The notes under the pieces were generated by a model, which was not told the DNA's origin, did not search any database, and worked only from the letters and a program-made list of their open reading frames with translations. Of a stretch of 7,866 nt of DNA, positions 6,425-7,866 are shown piece by piece (position 1 is the first letter of the stretch; every line of letters begins with the position of its first letter). Where the stretch lies: NCBI GenBank assembly GCA_030671745.1, contig DAOVHT010000046.1, positions 1 to 7,866 on the forward strand, read 5' to 3'. The position numbers and the translations under genes are program-made. Source of the DNA: Candidatus Nanohaloarchaea archaeon. Its GTDB lineage: Archaea > EX4484-52 > GLR71.

Positions 6425-7681
6425 ATGTACAAGAGCAGCGTGGAAAAAAATCATATACATGAAATCATGATCGCAACGGACAAGATATCAATATTCAGAG
6501 ATATCCCCATAAATGATCAGGGTTTTGTACTACTGAACATATCAAGGACGCTCAGGACAAGGATCATCAATAGATTGAAGAGTGTCGAGATCATCAACCT
6601 ATTGCATTACCTTGCCCCGGATGACTCGACCGATCTTCTGCAGAACATCACAAGTGCGCGCAGGAGAAAGAACATAATCGAGAAACTGAGCAAGGACATG
6701 AAAGAGAAGATTGAGTATCTGCTCAAGTTTGATCCTACGAGCGCGGCAGGTATCATGAGCCTTGACTACATCGAGGTAGATTGCGAGACCACATTCCATG
6801 AAGTGTCAAAGATCATCAGGAAACATGAGAGGCGTACGGGCAAACTCCCTGCAATACTTGTCGTCCATGAAGGTCTTCTGCACGGTGAGATACTGATGCA
6901 TGATCTTGGACTTTATCCACGAGAGGAAGAGGTCAGCAGACACATACGGAAAGTGCCTGCGATACATTATGATCTGGGCGAGAGTGACATCATCAACCAG
7001 TTCAAGAAAAATCCGCATTCAAAGATTGTGGTGCTTGATGATGACAGGAGCATAATGGGTGTCATATATTCAGATGACATACTGAAACTGATACAGAAAC
7101 AGAGCAGCAATGCGCTTTATGATTTTGCGGGTGTCAGTCGTGAGGAAGATGTACTTGATTCTGCACTGACCAAGGTCAGATACAGATACAAATGGTTAAT
7201 ATTGAATCTTGGCACTGCATTTCTTGCGGCGTCTGTCATCGGGCTTTTCGCTGATACTTTGACTGCAGTCATACTTCTTGCGGCATACATGCCGATTGTT
7301 GCTGGGATGGGCGGTAATGCAGGTACGCAGGCCATGGCCGTCACTGTCCGTGGGCTCACACTCAAAGAGATTGAACTCAAGACGTCAAAGAGAGTCATAT
7401 TGAATGAGATGGTGGCGGGATGCATCAACGGTGCGATTACCGGGCTGTTGGTGGCGGTGATTGCCACATTTGTCAACAGGAGCCCTATGCTCGGGCTCGT
7501 GGTGGGTGTCGCTATGGTGTTCAACCTTGTCATTGCCGGGCTTTTCGGCGCATTGGTGCCTGTTCTTATGAAACAGTTGGGCAAGGATCCGGCTACGTCC
7601 GCTACAATATTCATCACTACGGCAACTGATGTCTTGGGATTCCTCGTCTTCTTGGGTCTTGCTACTATTGTGTTGCTGTAA
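6425..7681 (+). CDS. mgtE: MgtE-family magnesium channel/transporter
   Basis: This membrane protein imports Mg2+ (some relatives also pass Co2+) and closes when cytoplasmic Mg2+ is high. Counting from the ATG at 6425 it has 418 residues, close to the usual 420-470. The soluble part has the MgtE N-domain (about 50-112), including LAPDDSTDLLQ and DPTSAAGIMS, and a CBS pair (about 113-228) with VVHEGLLHGEIL and VVLDDDRSIMGVIYSDDIL. A connecting plug helix (about 224-250) precedes five membrane segments near 257-278, 279-300, 330-351, 355-382 and 393-418. The pore signature is present: P290-x3-G294-x-G-x-N298-x-G-x-Q302, and TTATDVLGF with Asp402, the position of the selectivity Asp in characterised MgtE. 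An in-frame TTG at 6383 would add 14 residues, but it lies at or before the predicted transcription start. The ATG itself lacks a clear ribosome-binding motif, so the start is the least certain point; ATG 6467 is another option. Confidence 0.93.
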   Translation: MYKSSVEKNHIHEIMIATDKISIFRDIPINDQGFVLLNISRTLRTRIINRLKSVEIINLLHYLAPDDSTDLLQNITSARRRKNIIEKLSKDMKEKIEYLLKFDPTSAAGIMSLDYIEVDCETTFHEVSKIIRKHERRTGKLPAILVVHEGLLHGEILMHDLGLYPREEEVSRHIRKVPAIHYDLGESDIINQFKKNPHSKIVVLDDDRSIMGVIYSDDILKLIQKQSSNALYDFAGVSREEDVLDSALTKVRYRYKWLILNLGTAFLAASVIGLFADTLTAVILLAAYMPIVAGMGGNAGTQAMAVTVRGLTLKEIELKTSKRVILNEMVAGCINGAITGLLVAVIATFVNRSPMLGLVVGVAMVFNLVIAGLFGALVPVLMKQLGKDPATSATIFITTATDVLGFLVFLGLATIVLL

Positions 7682-7748
7682 GGTTGGTGACTTCTTGAAG
7701 ATTATAAATATTGCGCAAATCACCCAAATACACCCCTTAAAAGTAGCA

Positions 7749-7786
7749 TAAATTTATAAAATATACACCAACATAATTAACTGTGA
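7749..7786 (+). promoter_or_regulatory. TATA box and TGTGA start signal of the right-edge gene
   Basis: TTTATAAA at 7753-7760, continuing into ATATA, matches the archaeal TATA consensus well. A transcription start about 26 nt on, near 7783, would leave only about 8 nt before the ATG at 7791. TGTGA at 7782-7786 lies 4 nt before the ATG and equals the motif ahead of gyrB and gyrA. With so short a leader the gene may be read almost leaderless. Confidence 0.5.
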
Positions 7787-7790
7787 GTTT

Positions 7791-7866
7791 ATGGTAAGAA
7801 ATGAAAGAACTAGATTTACAGGACAGATTGAAACTTACCATTGCATTTTAGATGGTAATTACAATA
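7791..7866 (+). CDS. Start of an unidentified gene, possibly a Y1-type transposase (3' truncated)
   Basis: An ATG at 7791 opens a frame that is unbroken to the window end, giving 25 residues. The pattern MVRNERTRF-x-G, then TYHCILDGN, resembles the first residues of REP-associated/IS200-like Y1 transposases, which typically begin with a few basic residues, a Pro/Gly turn, YHV and RGN. Here the Gly-to-Tyr spacing is two residues longer and RGN reads DGN, so the match is suggestive only. If correct, the enzyme would cut and join single-stranded DNA with a tyrosine, and its HUH motif should appear beyond the window. The good TATA box and TGTGA motif support a real start. A fully different family is possible. 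Confidence 0.5.
   Translation, partial: MVRNERTRFTGQIETYHCILDGNYN
7835..7858. repeat. 7-bp inverted repeat inside the right-edge gene
   Basis: TTACCAT (7835-7841) and ATGGTAA (7852-7858) are exact inverted copies around a 10-nt loop. ATGGTAA also occurs at the gene's start codon (7791-7797), so an alternative pairing could hide the start. Short A/T-rich repeats like this arise often by chance. Confidence 0.25.

Noticed and set aside
7117..7617. A 166-codon minus-strand open frame opposite mgtE
   Set aside because: The plus strand encodes the conserved MgtE membrane domain with its pore signature; the antisense product has no family features.
7682..7712. A terminator for mgtE at the CTTC-TT-GAAG palindrome (7691-7700) and a TATA-like ATTATAAATA (7701-7710)
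   Set aside because: The stem is only 4 bp with a 2-nt loop and no T-run follows; the TATA-like string has no start codon at suitable distance with an open frame of useful length.

Overview
The window looks archaeal, although this cannot be proved from 7.9 kb. Intergenic segments are AT-rich, and TATA-box-like sequences sit about 23-35 nt upstream of several starts (minus-strand TATA near 6360, plus-strand TTTATAAA near 7757). One gene seems to start at or within a few nucleotides of its predicted transcription start. Three starts carry a short TGTGA motif 4-6 nt upstream, consistent with a weak archaeal-type Shine-Dalgarno. DNA gyrase is a bacterial-type enzyme also found in many Euryarchaeota and DPANN archaea, so gyrBA does not contradict this. 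A bacterial host is not strictly excluded.

Layout. Positions 1-4108 hold a minus-strand gyrB-gyrA operon. gyrB is complete; gyrA starts 20 nt after it and runs off the left edge with about 722 codons visible. A 280-nt AT-rich gap (4109-4388) holds the likely gyrB promoter and a weak hairpin/T-tract at the end of the next transcript. Positions 4389-6334 hold a second minus-strand pair, transcribed as an uncharacterised 153-residue protein followed 23 nt later by a 486-residue DUF2779-type protein. The latter appears to combine a Cas4/RecB-like PD-(D/E)XK nuclease with a cysteine cluster and a DEDD-type exonuclease fold. A compact divergent promoter (6335-6424) drives this pair to the left and an MgtE-type magnesium channel/transporter (6425-7681) to the right. 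The last 185 nt hold a promoter and the first 25 codons of another plus-strand gene, possibly a Y1 (REP-type/IS200-like) transposase.

GyrB and GyrA together form the A2B2 gyrase, which introduces negative supercoils using ATP. MgtE is a cytoplasmic-Mg-gated inner/cell-membrane channel; Mg is needed by gyrase and by both nuclease folds, but nothing here shows that the adjacency is functional. The least understood part is the two-gene unit of the 153-residue protein and the predicted dual nuclease. No CRISPR array, rRNA, tRNA or complete insertion sequence was seen.
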